NCBI GenBank assembly: GCA_021802585.1
Contig: JAJZRQ010000019.1
Span: 1-40,530 of the forward strand
DNA from: Chloroflexota bacterium
Lineage (GTDB): Bacteria > Chloroflexota > Limnocylindria > Limnocylindrales > CSP1-4
Reading direction: 5' to 3'
Length of the DNA stretch: 40,530 nt
The position numbers and the translations under genes are program-made. This document shows, in pieces, positions 6,836 to 16,386 of this stretch; the stretch's first letter is position 1, and every line of letters starts with the position of its first letter. Below the pieces are notes generated by a model, which was given only the letters and a program-made list of their open reading frames with translations, did not search any database and was not told the origin of the DNA.

Positions 6836-7908
6836 CCATCCTCCTCCAGGGCGCGGGCGAGCTCCTCGGCGATCGCCCGGACCTCCTGGGAGCGATCGGC
6901 CGCGCAGACGAGGAGCGCGTCCGGCGTGTCGACGACGATCGCATCGCGGAGGCCGAGGGTGACGACGAGCCGGCTCGCGGCGAGCACGAGCGTCCCCTCC
7001 GATCCGACGTCGCGCCGCGGACCGGCGCCCACCGTCCCCGTCGGCTCGCCGTCGGCCGCGGCCCGCGCGACGAGGGCGTCGCGGATGGCGACCCAGCTCC
7101 CGAGGTCGCTCCAGCCGACGTCGGCCCGGACCATCGCGACCCGCCCGAGGAGCGACGCCGGCTCGAGGACCGCGTAGTCGATCGACGTCGCCCGGACCGT
7201 CGCGTACGCCGCCTCGAGGGCGGCCGGTCCGCCCGCGACCCCGCCGCGAACCGCGGCGGCGATGTCCGGGGCCGTCGCGTCGAGGGCGGCGAGGATCGCG
7301 TCGCGCCGCCAGGCGAAGATTCCCGCGTTCCAGGCGACCGGGTCCGGCCCGGCGAGGAGCGCCCGGGCGGCGTCGAGCGGCGGCTTCTCCACGAAGCGCC
7401 GGACGGCGTGCGCGCCCGCCTCGGGCCGGAGCTCGCCGGCTACGACGTACCCGTACCCCGTCTCGGGGCCGGTCGGGGCGATCCCGAGGGTCACGAGCGG
7501 CCGGTCGGGAGCCGCGGCGACCGTCGCCGCGGCGCCGAGGACGGCGCGGAACGCCCGCTCGTCCGCCACGAGGTGGTCGGCCGGCAGGACGACCATGACA
7601 TCGCCCGCGGCCCGCGGCAGGGCCACGGCCGCGAGGGCGATCGCCGCCGCGGTGTTCCGGCCGGCCGGCTCGGCGAGGACGTTCTCCGCGGGAAGCTCCG
7701 GCAGCTCGTCCCGGACGAGCGCGGCGTGGCGCCGGTCGACGACGACCGCGACGTCCCCGGGCCCCGCGACGGCGGGGAGGACGCGCTCGAACGTCGCCCG
7801 CAGGAGGGTCTGCTCGCCGAGGAGCGGGAGGAACGGCTTGGGCCGGTCGGGGCGCGAGAGCGGCCAGAGGCGCGTGCCTCCACCCCCGGCGAGGATCACG
7901 GCGTACAT
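6832..7908 (-). CDS. manC: Mannose-1-phosphate guanylyltransferase
   Basis: Makes GDP-mannose from mannose-1-phosphate and GTP, for cell-surface glycan. 358 residues from ATG 7906-7908. The N-terminus YAVILAGGGGTRLWPLSR with PKPF shortly after is the nucleotide-binding signature of the family. AEPAGRNTAAAIALA, VLPADHLVADE, GYGYV, FVEKPP and WNAGIFAW follow in the expected order, and VGWSDLGSW is typical of GMP-type guanylyltransferases. The length matches single-domain enzymes without the C-terminal isomerase domain of bifunctional ManC. It overlaps the phosphohexomutase gene by 4 bp. There is no Shine-Dalgarno sequence; a TAGAAT box 7 nt before the ATG suggests a leaderless message. Confidence 0.92.
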   Translation of the reverse strand: MYAVILAGGGGTRLWPLSRPDRPKPFLPLLGEQTLLRATFERVLPAVAGPGDVAVVVDRRHAALVRDELPELPAENVLAEPAGRNTAAAIALAAVALPRAAGDVMVVLPADHLVADERAFRAVLGAAATVAAAPDRPLVTLGIAPTGPETGYGYVVAGELRPEAGAHAVRRFVEKPPLDAARALLAGPDPVAWNAGIFAWRRDAILAALDATAPDIAAAVRGGVAGGPAALEAAYATVRATSIDYAVLEPASLLGRVAMVRADVGWSDLGSWVAIRDALVARAAADGEPTGTVGAGPRRDVGSEGTLVLAASRLVVTLGLRDAIVVDTPDALLVCAADRSQEVRAIAEELARALEEDG

Positions 7909-7915
7909 CGCCGCG

Positions 7916-7921
7916 ATTCTA
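7916..7921 (-). promoter_or_regulatory. Leaderless-type -10 element (TAGAAT) of manC
   Basis: TAGAAT (TANNNT class) ends exactly 7 nt before the manC ATG and no ribosome-binding site lies between. Transcription would begin at or next to the A of the start codon, as described for leaderless genes in Deinococcus and actinobacteria. No clear -35 is seen. Confidence 0.5.
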
Positions 7922-7954
7922 CGGGCCGCGACGGCCGCCGGAGCCGCCGAACGC

Positions 7955-7988
7955 GCGGGGCGCGGCCGGGCCGCGGGGCGCGGCCGGG
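7955..7988. repeat. Tandem 16-bp repeat in the metK-manC intergenic region
   Basis: GCGGGGCGCGGCCGGG occurs at 7955-7970 and 7973-7988 (18-bp period), inside the 116-bp gap downstream of metK. Each unit contains CGGCCG and can fold; it may act as an mRNA 3' structure for metK or may just reflect local GC bias. Confidence 0.5.
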
Positions 7989-8024
7989 AGCGCGCGGGCC
8001 CCGCCGGAGCCGCGCGCCGGATGA

Positions 8025-9215
8025 TCAGGCCCCGGGGTGCGGCGGGGGCTCCGGGAGGCCGCACTCCTCGGCGAGGATCGCGGCCTTGTCCGTCCGCTCC
8101 CAGGGCAGGTCGAGGTCGGGCCGGCCGAAGTGGCCGTAGGCGGCCGTCTGCCGGTAGATCGGCGTGAGGAGGTCGAGGGCGGAGATGATCGCCGCGGGCC
8201 GGAGATCGAAGTGGCGGTCGATCGCGGCCCGGATCTGCTCGTCCGGGACGTGCCCGGTCCCGAACGTCTCGATCGAGATCGAGAGCGGGTGGGAGATCCC
8301 GATCCCGTACGCGAGCTCGAGCTCGAAGCGGTCGGCGAGGCCCGCCGCGACGACGTTCTTCGCCACCCAGCGGGCCGCGTACGCGGCGGAGCGGTCGACC
8401 TTCGTGGGGTCCTTGCCGGAGAAGGCGCCGCCGCCGTGGCGGGCCATCCCCCCGTAGGTGTCGACGATGATCTTCCGGCCCGTGAGCCCGGCGTCGCCCA
8501 TCGGCCCGCCGATGACGAAGCGGCCGGTCGGGTTGACGTGCATGACGGGGTCGACGGGGCGGAGCTCGTGGGGGATGACGGGGAGGATGACCGCCTCGAC
8601 GAGGTCGTCGCGGAGCTGCTCCGGGGCGTCCGGGTCGTGCTGCGCGGCGATGACGACCGTCGCGACGCGCGCGGGGCGGCCGTGCTGGTACTCGACGGTG
8701 ACCTGCGTCTTCCCGTCCGGCCGCAGGTACGGCAGCTGGCCCGACTTCCGCGCCTCCGCGAGACGGCGCGCCAGGCGGTGGGCGAGGGCGATCGGGAGCG
8801 GCATGAGCTCCGGCGTCTCGCGGCAGGCGAAGCCGAACATCATCCCCTGGTCGCCGGCCCCGAGCTCGGCGGCGTCGACGCCGCGGGCGATGTCGGGCGA
8901 CTGCTCCTTGATGCTCACGAGGGCGCCGCAGGTCTGGTAGTCGAACCCGTACTCGGCCTTCGTGTAGCCGATCTCGCGGACCGTCTCGCGGATGACGGTC
9001 TGGAAGTCGACGTACGTCGTCGTCGTGATCTCGCCGAGGACGGCCACGAGGCCGGTCGTCGTCGCCGCCTCGCACGCGACGCGCGCCCCCGTGTCCTCGC
9101 GGAGGATCGCGTCGAGGATCGCGTCCGAGATCTGGTCGCACATCTTGTCCGGGTGGCCCTCGGTGACCGACTCGGACGTGAACAGGTAGCTGGGGGCGTC
9201 GACGATGCTGGTCAT
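8025..9215 (-). CDS. metK: S-adenosylmethionine synthetase
   Basis: Makes S-adenosylmethionine from methionine and ATP. 396 residues from ATG 9213-9215, the usual length. [20 protein letters not shown] is the N-terminal ATP/methionine signature. [12 protein letters not shown] is the family hexapeptide region, followed by [30 protein letters not shown] with [19 protein letters not shown], and GISHPLSI near the C-terminus. An in-frame extension of 14 residues is possible but lacks a start signal. There is no Shine-Dalgarno sequence; TACCCT ends 7 nt before the ATG, suggesting leaderless expression. It lies on the same strand as ahcY, mtnA and apt, which handle the by-products of SAM use. Confidence 0.97.
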   Translation of the reverse strand: MTSIVDAPSYLFTSESVTEGHPDKMCDQISDAILDAILREDTGARVACEAATTTGLVAVLGEITTTTYVDFQTVIRETVREIGYTKAEYGFDYQTCGALVSIKEQSPDIARGVDAAELGAGDQGMMFGFACRETPELMPLPIALAHRLARRLAEARKSGQLPYLRPDGKTQVTVEYQHGRPARVATVVIAAQHDPDAPEQLRDDLVEAVILPVIPHELRPVDPVMHVNPTGRFVIGGPMGDAGLTGRKIIVDTYGGMARHGGGAFSGKDPTKVDRSAAYAARWVAKNVVAAGLADRFELELAYGIGISHPLSISIETFGTGHVPDEQIRAAIDRHFDLRPAAIISALDLLTPIYRQTAAYGHFGRPDLDLPWERTDKAAILAEECGLPEPPPHPGA

Positions 9216-9222
9216 CGGGGCG

Positions 9223-9228
9223 AGGGTA
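9223..9228 (-). promoter_or_regulatory. Leaderless-type -10 element (TACCCT) of metK
   Basis: TACCCT ends 7 nt before the metK ATG, the same geometry as at manC, with only C/G and no ribosome-binding site between. This would place the transcription start at the start codon. Confidence 0.45.
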
Positions 9229-9273
9229 GCACGGGGCGGCGCGAGGTCGCCGCCCACGCCGGAGGGACGGGCG

Positions 9274-11244
9274 TCACGGGCGCGCGCCGCGCCACGGGAG
9301 CGGCGGGAGGTCGTCGGCGGGGGCGAACCCGAAGACGGCTCCGTAGAAGGCGAGCTCCGCCTGGGCGGAGCGGACGATGCTCGCGGCCTGCCGGAAGCCG
9401 TGGTCCTCGCCCTCGAAGGCGAGGTAGACGTGGGGGATCCCCTTCGCGGCGAGGGCCGCCACGATCCGCTCCGCCTCCGTCGGCGGGACGACGCGGTCGT
9501 CGAGGCCCTGGAGGACGAGGACGGGGCAGGAGAACCCGTCGGCGTGGAAGATCGGCGAACGGGCCCGGTAGCGCTCCGCCTCCGCCGGGTACGGCCCGAC
9601 GAGCCGCTCGAGGTACCGCGACTCGAACTTGTGGGTCTCGGCGACGAACGTCTCGAGGTTCCCGATCCCGAAGTAGCTCACCCCGGCCCGGAACTCGTCG
9701 CGGAAGGCGAGCGCGCAGAGCGTCGTGTACCCGGAGGCGCTCCCGCCCTCGATCGCGAGGCGCGCCGGGTCGGCGAGACCGCGAGCGACCATCGCCCGCG
9801 CGCCGGCGACGCAGTCGTCGACGTCGGTCAGGCCCCACGTCCCCTCGAGGCGCTTCCGGTACGCCTTCCCGTAGCCGGTGCTGCCCCCGTAGTCGACGTC
9901 GAGGACGGCGATCCCGCGGCTCGTGAGGAGCTGGACCGGGAGGTGGAGACCCGTGTACGCCGCGGAGGTCGGGCCGCCGTGGCTCGTGACGACGAGCGGC
10001 GGCAGCTCCCCGGCGGGGCCGGTGTGCGTGGGGCTCGTCGGGCGGTAGAGGATCCCGTGGGCCGTCCGGTCGCCGCTCGTCGGGAACGCGACGGGCTCGC
10101 CGGCCGCGACGACCGGCGGGTCGAGCTCCACCTCGGACGAGCGGCGGAGGACCGTCCAGGCGCCGGTCCGGAGGTCGATCCGGACGACGGCCCGGAACAT
10201 CGTCGGGGCGGCGCCGATCGCGATCGCCTCCGTCCCGCGGACGGCGAGCCAGCCGAGCTCCGTGAACGGCAGGTCGAGCGTCTCGGGAGCGCGAGCGCCC
10301 GACGGGTCGATGCGCCAGAGGCGGTCCCGGCCGCCGGACCGGCCGATCGCCGCGATCGTGCCGTCGGCGCTGAACCCGAACGCCGCGTGGCCGAAGTTCC
10401 AGGCGGGCTCCGCGAACTCCGCGGCCACGCCGGCGGTGAGCGGAGCGAGCCGCGCGCCATCCCAGCGGTGGAGGCCGATCCACGCGCCCGGCTCCGACGC
10501 GACGACGAGGCTGCCGTCCGGCGCCCAGCGCGGCTGGGCCGTCCACGTGGCGGGGTTGCCCGCAATGACCCGCGGCGCGACGGGCCGGCCGGCCGCGTCG
10601 AGGTCCGCGACGAGGCACTCGGCCCCGTCCCACGGCAGGTTCGGGTGGTCCCAGCGGAGCCAGGCGAGGCGCGCCCCGTCGGGCGCGAGGCGCGGCGACG
10701 AGACGAAGTCGCTCCCCGCGACGAGGACGTCGATCGCGGACGCGTCGGCGACGGCGCGGCCGTCGAGCGGCACGGCGACGATCGTGTTCACGGCCTCGCC
10801 GGGCCCCGAATGGTCCTCCCGGACGGCGAGGAGGCGGCCCCGCGCCGCGTCGAGCTCGAGGTCGGCGAAGCGGAACGGACCCTCGGGCGTGATCGGCGTG
10901 GCCGTCCGGTCCGCCCCGACCCGCAGGAGGCGGCCGGTCGCGAAGTCGGAGACGACGACGACGTCGCCGCGGGCGGCGTACGCCCCGCCGCCGTACTCGT
11001 GGACCCGCGTCCGCACGTTCACCCCGGCGGGGCTCACGTCCGCGGGCGGCGCGCCGGGCCGGAGGCGGACGAGGGTGAACCGGCCACCGTCCGCCGGCCG
11101 CGACTCGAGCCACGTGACGTCGTCGCCGTCGAGCCGCGACTCGGCGAGGCGGACGACGCCCGCGACGAGTGCCCCCGGCGCGATCGGCGAGGGCCAGCTG
11201 CCGTGGGGAGCGACCCGCCGCTCCCGCGCTCCGTTCGTCGTCAC
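9274..11244 (-). CDS. S9 family (prolyl oligopeptidase-type) serine peptidase
   Basis: Alpha/beta-hydrolase peptidase with an N-terminal beta-propeller; cleaves short peptides or acyl-peptides. 656 residues from GTG 11242-11244, with GAGG about 10 nt upstream. No signal peptide or membrane segment, so probably cytoplasmic. The N-terminal about 390 residues are propeller-like ([29 protein letters not shown]). The C-terminal domain has [10 protein letters not shown] (oxyanion region) and [18 protein letters not shown]. The nucleophile is in [11 protein letters not shown] (Ser502), the Asp in LDDRVVPP (about 582/583), and the His in EDHGF (His615). The nucleophile motif is G-x-S-x-S rather than the usual G-x-S-x-G. 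The substrate is unknown, and it has no obvious link to its methionine-cycle neighbours. Confidence 0.92.
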   Translation of the reverse strand: MTTNGARERRVAPHGSWPSPIAPGALVAGVVRLAESRLDGDDVTWLESRPADGGRFTLVRLRPGAPPADVSPAGVNVRTRVHEYGGGAYAARGDVVVVSDFATGRLLRVGADRTATPITPEGPFRFADLELDAARGRLLAVREDHSGPGEAVNTIVAVPLDGRAVADASAIDVLVAGSDFVSSPRLAPDGARLAWLRWDHPNLPWDGAECLVADLDAAGRPVAPRVIAGNPATWTAQPRWAPDGSLVVASEPGAWIGLHRWDGARLAPLTAGVAAEFAEPAWNFGHAAFGFSADGTIAAIGRSGGRDRLWRIDPSGARAPETLDLPFTELGWLAVRGTEAIAIGAAPTMFRAVVRIDLRTGAWTVLRRSSEVELDPPVVAAGEPVAFPTSGDRTAHGILYRPTSPTHTGPAGELPPLVVTSHGGPTSAAYTGLHLPVQLLTSRGIAVLDVDYGGSTGYGKAYRKRLEGTWGLTDVDDCVAGARAMVARGLADPARLAIEGGSASGYTTLCALAFRDEFRAGVSYFGIGNLETFVAETHKFESRYLERLVGPYPAEAERYRARSPIFHADGFSCPVLVLQGLDDRVVPPTEAERIVAALAAKGIPHVYLAFEGEDHGFRQAASIVRSAQAELAFYGAVFGFAPADDLPPLPWRGARP

Positions 11245-11328
11245 TTCTGTTCGTCCTCGCTTACTCGCAGCGGTCGCCCGCCGCCCGGCGCCGGCCGCCT
11301 GACGTCCGCCCGCGCGGTCGCCTCGCGG

Positions 11329-12603
11329 CTACGTGCCGCTCTGCCAGGAGGCGACGTACGCCTTCTGCTCGGCGGTCATGTCGTCGATCCGGATCCCGAG
11401 CGCCTCGAGCTTGAGGCGGGCGACCTCGCGATCGATCGCCTCGGGGACGACGTAGACCGTCGGCCCGAGCTCGCCGTGGCGGGCGACGACGTACTCCGCG
11501 GAGAGGGCCTGGTTCGCGAACGACATGTCCATGACCGCCGCGGGGTGCCCCTCCGCCGCCCCGAGGTTCACGAGCCGGCCCTCCGCGACGAGGTGGAGCT
11601 TCTTCGGCCCGAGGTCGTACTCGGCGACGTTCTCCCGGACCTCGCGGACGTGGCCCTCGGCGAGCGCGCGGAGGGCGACGAGGTCGAGCTCGGCGTCGAA
11701 GTGGCCGCTGTTCGCCATGATCGCGCCGTCGGGCATCGCCACGAAGTGCTCCCGCCGGAAGACGTTGACGTTGCCCGTCGCGGTGATGAACAGCTCGCCC
11801 CACGGCGCCGCCTCGTCGACCGTCCGTACCTCGAAGCCGTCCATGAGCGCCTCGAGGGCGCGGACCGGGTTCACCTCGACGACGGCGACGTGGGCGCCCA
11901 TCCCGCGGAGCCGCGAGGCGATCCCCTTCCCCACCCAGCCATACCCGGCGACGACCGCCCGGCGGCCGGCGAGGAGGATGTTCGTCGCCCGGAGGATCCC
12001 GTCGACCGTGCTCTGGCCGGTCCCGTAGCGATTGTCGAAGAGGTGCTTCGTCTCCGCCTCGTTCACCGCGACGACGGGGAAGCGGAGGGCGCCGTCGGCG
12101 GCCATCGCCCGGAGGCGGATGACGCCGGTCGTCGTCTCCTCGGTGCCGGCGAGGACGCCGGGGAGCAGCTCCGTCCGGGCGCTGTGGAGGAGGCTCACGA
12201 GGTCGCAGCCGTCGTCCATCGTGACCTGGGGCCGCGTGTCCGCGATCGCGTTGAGATGAGCGTAGTAGGTGTCGCGGTCCTCGCCGCGCCGCGCGTAGAC
12301 GCCGATCCCGTAGTGCGCCGTGAGCGCCGCCGCGACGTCGTCCTTCGTGGAGAGGGGGTTGCTCGCCGCGAGGACGACCTCCGCGCCGCCGGCCGCGAGC
12401 GTCCGGACGAGGTTCGCGGTCTCGGTCGTGACGTGGAGGCAGGCCGCGACCCGGACCCCGGCGAGCGGTCGCTCGCGCGCGAATCGCTCGCGGATGAGCC
12501 GCAGGACGGGCATCTCGCGCTCGGCCCATTCGATGCGTCGGACGCCCTCGGCGGCGAGGCCGAGGTCGGTGACGTCGTGGGGGGGCAGCGTCGGGGTCGT
12601 CAT
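11329..12603 (-). CDS. ahcY: Adenosylhomocysteinase (S-adenosyl-L-homocysteine hydrolase)
   Basis: Splits S-adenosylhomocysteine, the product of SAM-dependent methylation, into homocysteine and adenosine with bound NAD. 424 residues, typical of the short bacterial/archaeal form. The N-terminus has [12 protein letters not shown] and [12 protein letters not shown]. TGTxE-type substrate residues appear as [30 protein letters not shown] is the substrate/NAD segment. [13 protein letters not shown] is the Rossmann loop, ITATGNVNV and ANSGHFDAE follow, and [17 protein letters not shown] closes the C-terminus. The starting ATG is 12601-12603, with GGAG further upstream. It follows the acetyltransferase gene by 52 bp. 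Confidence 0.97.
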   Translation of the reverse strand: MTTPTLPPHDVTDLGLAAEGVRRIEWAEREMPVLRLIRERFARERPLAGVRVAACLHVTTETANLVRTLAAGGAEVVLAASNPLSTKDDVAAALTAHYGIGVYARRGEDRDTYYAHLNAIADTRPQVTMDDGCDLVSLLHSARTELLPGVLAGTEETTTGVIRLRAMAADGALRFPVVAVNEAETKHLFDNRYGTGQSTVDGILRATNILLAGRRAVVAGYGWVGKGIASRLRGMGAHVAVVEVNPVRALEALMDGFEVRTVDEAAPWGELFITATGNVNVFRREHFVAMPDGAIMANSGHFDAELDLVALRALAEGHVREVRENVAEYDLGPKKLHLVAEGRLVNLGAAEGHPAAVMDMSFANQALSAEYVVARHGELGPTVYVVPEAIDREVARLKLEALGIRIDDMTAEQKAYVASWQSGT

Positions 12604-12655
12604 GGGGGGCGGATCTCCGGGAGCGTCCGGCGGCAGGCGGCCGGGGGCGACGCGA

Positions 12656-13543
12656 TTATGACCGAGGGTCGTCGGCGGAGTCGCGGCCGAGGAGGCGCCG
12701 GACCGGGGCCGCCAGCGCCCGGAGGAGGCCGCGGCTCTCCGCCACCCGGTGGACGAGCCGCTCCTCGAAGCGGACGTGCTCCCGGTACCCGAGGCGGCGG
12801 TACGCCTGGAGGGCTGGCGGATTGTCGGCCCGCACGTTGAGGACGACCTCGTCGCAGGACCGGAGGAGCTCGGCGGTCACGGCGCCGGTGACGGCGGTCG
12901 CGTAGCCGCGGCCGCGGAAGTCGGCGTGGGTCATGACGTTCCCGACGACCCCGAGGCGCGCCTCCGGCGACACCACGTGCGTCCCCGCGGCAGACACGAG
13001 GCGCCCGGCGACGCGGATTCCGTAGTAGACGCCGTCGGCGATCGCCGACGGCGGGAGCCACGCCGTGAACCCGAGCTGGTAGAGGCGGTTGAGGTCGCCG
13101 ATCTCGACCGGGAGGAGCCGCGCCACGTCCGCCGGGAAGGGCCGGAACGAGGCCCGGTCGACCCACATCCGGACCATCTGGGGGCCGGGTTCGACACGGT
13201 AGTGCGCCTCGACCGCCGGGAGGCTCGCCGTGAGCATCGCGGCGTACGCGGCCCGCGGCCGCACGACGTCGCGCAGGATCGCCGTGATCCCGGCGTTCTC
13301 GCCCATGACGAAGACCGGCTGCGGCGCGTAGCCGGCGTACTCGAGGGCGACGGCGATCGGCTCCCCGGCCGCGAGCGCGACGCCCCATCGCGTCCGGGCG
13401 AACTCGCGCGGGTCGAGGTCGCAGAGGGCGTACGCCGCGAAGAGGCGGTCGCGTTCGAGGAAGGCCCGGAGGATGGCGCGGTCGGTCGTCGCCCGGGCGG
13501 CGATCGACCGGACGGCGATCGACGGCGCGGCCGAGGTCGCCAT
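12656..13543 (-). CDS. GNAT family N-acetyltransferase
   Basis: 295 residues, longer than a single GNAT domain. The N-terminal half (through [17 protein letters not shown]) looks like a degenerate GNAT-like or regulatory half. The C-terminal half carries the acetyl-CoA signature: [20 protein letters not shown] (R-x-x-G-x-G/A loop), then [21 protein letters not shown], the standard end of the fold. The acceptor is unknown; it is close in layout to FR47-like acetyltransferases. The start overlaps the stop of mtnA (TGATG), so the two are translationally coupled. A role connected with methylthioribose or adenine salvage is possible but unsupported by sequence. Confidence 0.85.
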   Translation of the reverse strand: MATSAAPSIAVRSIAARATTDRAILRAFLERDRLFAAYALCDLDPREFARTRWGVALAAGEPIAVALEYAGYAPQPVFVMGENAGITAILRDVVRPRAAYAAMLTASLPAVEAHYRVEPGPQMVRMWVDRASFRPFPADVARLLPVEIGDLNRLYQLGFTAWLPPSAIADGVYYGIRVAGRLVSAAGTHVVSPEARLGVVGNVMTHADFRGRGYATAVTGAVTAELLRSCDEVVLNVRADNPPALQAYRRLGYREHVRFEERLVHRVAESRGLLRALAAPVRRLLGRDSADDPRS

Positions 13544-15018
13544 CAGGCGGTCGCCGGCGGCGCGGGGGGCGGCTCGGCCGGGGCGGGCGAGGCCGGCTCG
13601 ACGGGGCCGTCGGGCGCCGGATCGGGCGCCGGCCTCCGGGCCTCGCGCCAGGCGATCGCGGCCTCGATCGCCGGCCCGTACGGGGGCCGGAGCACGCCGG
13701 CCTCGGTGACGATCGCGGTGATGAGCTCTGCGGGGGTGATGTCGAACGAGGGGTTGAGCGCGTCGGTGCCGGCAGGCGCGACGCGCCGGCCGGCGCAGGC
13801 CGTGACCTCCGCGGGGCTCCGCATCTCGACGGGGATCGCCGCCCCGTCGAGCGCCTCGTCGTCGATCGTCGCGGTCGGGGCGACGAAGTAGAACGGGACC
13901 CCGTGGCGGGCGGCGAGGACGGCGAGGGGGTACGTGCCGATCTTGTTCGCGGTGTCGCCGTTCGCGGCGATCCGGTCGGCGCCGACGAGGATCGCGTCGA
14001 CCTCGCCCCGGGCGAGGAGCCAGCCGGCCGCGGCGTCGGCGAGGATCGTGTGGGGGATCCCGGCCTGGCCGAGCTCCCAGGCCGTGAGGCGGGCGCCCTG
14101 GAGCCACGGCCGGGTCTCGTCGACGTAGACGTGGACCTCGCGGCCGTCGGCGGCGAGCGCCTGGACGACGCCGAGGGCGGTCCCCACCTGGCCGCAGGCG
14201 AGCGGCCCGGTGTTGCAGTGGGTGAGGAGCCGGAGTGGCCGCCCGTCCGGCACCGGAAGGAGCCCGGCCCCGAGGCCCGCCATCATCGCGTGGTCGGCGG
14301 TCGCCTCGGCGATGATCGCCTCGGCCTCCGCGCGGAGGGCGGCCGCCACCGCCGGGCCGTCGTCGAGGAGCTCGCCGACCTCGGCGTAGCGGGCGAGCAT
14401 CCGGCTCGTCGCCCAGCGCACGGAGACCGCGGTGGGCCGCGCGTTCACGAGGGCGTTCGCCGAGCCGCGGAGAATCGCGCGGCGGGCGTACGGCCGGGCG
14501 GCGATCGCCCGGCGGGCCGCGAGGGCGAGGCCGGCCGCCGCCACCTGCCCGAGGGCCGGCGCCCCCCGGACGACCATCTCGCGGATCGCCTGGGCGACGT
14601 CGCCGGCGGACTCGCAGACGACGTCGACGAGCTCGTCCGGGAGGCGCCGCTGGTCGACGAGGACGAGCCGCTCGGCCTCGAGGCGGAACGGGCTCCGGAA
14701 GCCGCCCGGAGCGTCGGGCGGGGGCGGTGCCGCGCCGGCGGCCGGGTTCGCGGCGGCGCCGACGCCCCCGCCGACGCCCCCGTCCGCGAGGACGCTGCTC
14801 GCCATCTCCTCGGTGGTCTGGCGGAGGGCCCCGGCCGCGCCGGCAAGGGTCGCGGCCGCCCGCACGGCGTCGCTCGCCATCTCGCGGAAGAAGCGTCGCC
14901 GGGCGAGCCGCAGCGCCTCGTCGGCGTCGGGGACGGGACCGCCGGCCGGCTCGGAGGGCGACCGGTCCCCGGGCGCGCCGGCGCCACCCGATACCGCGCG
15001 GCTCCGGGGCTCGCTCAC
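13543..15018 (-). CDS. mtnA: S-methyl-5-thioribose-1-phosphate isomerase with an unusual N-terminal extension
   Basis: Isomerises methylthioribose-1-phosphate to methylthioribulose-1-phosphate in the methionine salvage pathway. 491 residues against about 340-370 usual. The enzyme proper begins near residue 107 (LVLVDQRRLPDELVDVV). It includes MVVRGAPALGQVAA, LLTHCNTGPLACGQVGTALG (catalytic Cys268), VYVDETRPWLQGARLTAWEL and VGADRIAANGDTANKIGTY (catalytic Asp348). Residues 1-105 are extra: an acidic/Pro-rich start, an amphipathic helix rich in Arg and Ala (RLARRRFFREMASDAVRAAA), then a Gly/Ala/Pro linker. Some aIF2B-like ribose-1,5-bisphosphate isomerases share the fold, but the motifs favour MtnA. 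Start GTG 15016-15018 lacks a clear ribosome-binding site; the next gene overlaps its stop. Confidence 0.88.
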   Translation of the reverse strand: MSEPRSRAVSGGAGAPGDRSPSEPAGGPVPDADEALRLARRRFFREMASDAVRAAATLAGAAGALRQTTEEMASSVLADGGVGGGVGAAANPAAGAAPPPPDAPGGFRSPFRLEAERLVLVDQRRLPDELVDVVCESAGDVAQAIREMVVRGAPALGQVAAAGLALAARRAIAARPYARRAILRGSANALVNARPTAVSVRWATSRMLARYAEVGELLDDGPAVAAALRAEAEAIIAEATADHAMMAGLGAGLLPVPDGRPLRLLTHCNTGPLACGQVGTALGVVQALAADGREVHVYVDETRPWLQGARLTAWELGQAGIPHTILADAAAGWLLARGEVDAILVGADRIAANGDTANKIGTYPLAVLAARHGVPFYFVAPTATIDDEALDGAAIPVEMRSPAEVTACAGRRVAPAGTDALNPSFDITPAELITAIVTEAGVLRPPYGPAIEAAIAWREARRPAPDPAPDGPVEPASPAPAEPPPAPPATA

Positions 15019-15058
15019 GGGTCGTCAGGGAGGACGCGCCGCTCGCGGAGGGCGGCCG

Positions 15059-15580
15059 TCAGTACTGGATGACCGACGTGATCACCTGGCCCGCCAGCCG
15101 CTCGCGCCCCTTGAGGAACGTGAGCTCGACGAGGAAGGCAAGCCCGGCGATCTCCCCCTGGAGGCGCTGCACGAGGTCGACGGTGCCGCGGACCGTCCCG
15201 CCGGTGGCGAGCAGGTCGTCGACGATGAGGACGCGCTGGCCGGGCTGGATCGCGTCACGGTGGATCTCGAGCGTGTTCGTCCCGTACTCGAGGGCGTACT
15301 CGACGCTGATCGTCTCCGCGGGGAGCTTCCCGAGCTTGCGGACCGGCACGAGGCCGGCTCCGAGCTGGTAGGCGAGCGGCGCGGAGAAGATGAAGCCCCG
15401 CGATTCCATCCCGACGACGATGTCGATCCGCTCGGCGGCGTACGGAGCGAGCATCGCGTCGATCGAGGCCCGATACGCCGCCGGGTCCTTCAGGAGGGTC
15501 GTGATGTCGTAGAAGAGGATCCCCGGCTTCGGGAAGTCCGGGATCTCGCGGATCTTCGCGCGCAGCTCGTCCGGGGTCAT
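15059..15580 (-). CDS. apt: Adenine phosphoribosyltransferase
   Basis: Converts adenine plus PRPP to AMP; recovers the adenine released during SAM turnover. 173 residues from ATG 15578-15580, the family length, with GGAGG about 11 nt upstream. An in-frame ATG at 15622 would add 14 residues without a better ribosome-binding site. [20 protein letters not shown] is the N-terminal signature. [20 protein letters not shown] and RKLGKLP follow, and the PRPP loop is [13 protein letters not shown]. It lies 40 bp ahead of mtnA on the same strand, so adenine and methylthioribose salvage are probably co-transcribed. Confidence 0.96.
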   Translation of the reverse strand: MTPDELRAKIREIPDFPKPGILFYDITTLLKDPAAYRASIDAMLAPYAAERIDIVVGMESRGFIFSAPLAYQLGAGLVPVRKLGKLPAETISVEYALEYGTNTLEIHRDAIQPGQRVLIVDDLLATGGTVRGTVDLVQRLQGEIAGLAFLVELTFLKGRERLAGQVITSVIQY

Positions 15581-15659
15581 CGCGGCGGGAACCTCCAGGG
15601 CGCCGGGCCGGCGCCGGGACATGCGGGCTCGTCCGGGCGGCGATGCGCCGTCCGCCCGC

Positions 15660-15665
15660 AGTCTA
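15660..15665 (-). promoter_or_regulatory. Candidate -10 element (TAGACT) for the apt-mtnA-GNAT transcript
   Basis: TAGACT on the minus strand lies in the 167-bp gap between plsY and apt and would start transcription about 73 nt before the apt ATG. The -35 region is not recognisable. Confidence 0.35.
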
Positions 15666-15747
15666 CCGCAGCGACGCAGGTCCCCAGCGGCGACGGGCCC
15701 CTCGGCGAGCCCCCTCCGGCGCCCTGACGCGCCCGCGGGGGAGGCGA

Positions 15748-16365
15748 TCAGCGGGCGCCGAACTTCCGCTCCTCACCCCGCAGGAGCCGCCCGATGTTGT
15801 CGAGGTGGAAGAGCCAGATGAGGAGCGGCGCCCCGATCGCGAACCCGAGGAGCGCCGGGGGCAGCCCCGTGGCGACGACCTGGACCGCGAAGGCGATCCC
15901 CCCGGCCGCCGAGCCGAGGAGCGACGCGAGGGACGTGTAGCGCCAGATCGCGAGGACGGCGACGAAGACCGCGAGCGTCACGACGGCCGCCGGCGGCCCG
16001 AGGACGAGCGCCGCCCCGTACGCCGCGGAGACGCCCCGGCCGCCGGAGAACCCGAGGAACGGGGACCGGCTGTGGCCGACGACCGCGGCGAGCCCGGCGA
16101 GGACCTCGACCTCGACGCCGGCCCCCAGGGCCCGGGCGAGGAGGACCGCGACGGTCCCCTTCAGCATGTCGAGGATCCCCGAGAGGAGGGCGAGCCGCGG
16201 GCCGAGGGCCCGCATGACGTTCGCGCCCCCCGTCCGGCCGCTGCCGATCGTCCGCGGGTCCGGTCCCCCGGCAATGCGCGCGACGATGACACCCCAGGGG
16301 ATCCCGCCGATGACATAGGCAGCCGCGACGAGCGCGATCGCGCGGCCGACGACGAGGGGATCCAT
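15748..16365 (-). CDS. plsY: Glycerol-3-phosphate acyltransferase PlsY
   Basis: Membrane enzyme that transfers acyl from acyl-phosphate to sn-1 of glycerol-3-phosphate, the first step of phospholipid synthesis. 205 residues with five hydrophobic segments. The three conserved loops are present: [14 protein letters not shown], then [16 protein letters not shown] (substrate loop 1); [17 protein letters not shown] (G-H-x-F and G-G-K/R-G type motif, loop 2); and [19 protein letters not shown] (loop 3, usually R-H..N..R). It starts 21 bp after the HPr-EI stop, at the end of the glycerol operon, so glycerol uptake feeds lipid synthesis directly. Confidence 0.95.
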   Translation of the reverse strand: MDPLVVGRAIALVAAAYVIGGIPWGVIVARIAGGPDPRTIGSGRTGGANVMRALGPRLALLSGILDMLKGTVAVLLARALGAGVEVEVLAGLAAVVGHSRSPFLGFSGGRGVSAAYGAALVLGPPAAVVTLAVFVAVLAIWRYTSLASLLGSAAGGIAFAVQVVATGLPPALLGFAIGAPLLIWLFHLDNIGRLLRGEERKFGAR

Positions 16366-16386
16366 GCGCCGGGAGTATAGGGGTCG

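Noticed and set aside
8025-9257. Longer metK start at 9257
   Set aside because: The extra 14 residues (Gly/Pro/Ala) are not part of the family, and the ATG at 9215 matches the conserved N-terminus.
9205-12840. Plus-strand open frame of about 1200 codons opposite the S9 peptidase and ahcY
   Set aside because: Low-complexity Arg/Asp/Glu/Gly translation typical of the complement of GC-rich genes; both minus-strand genes are unmistakable.
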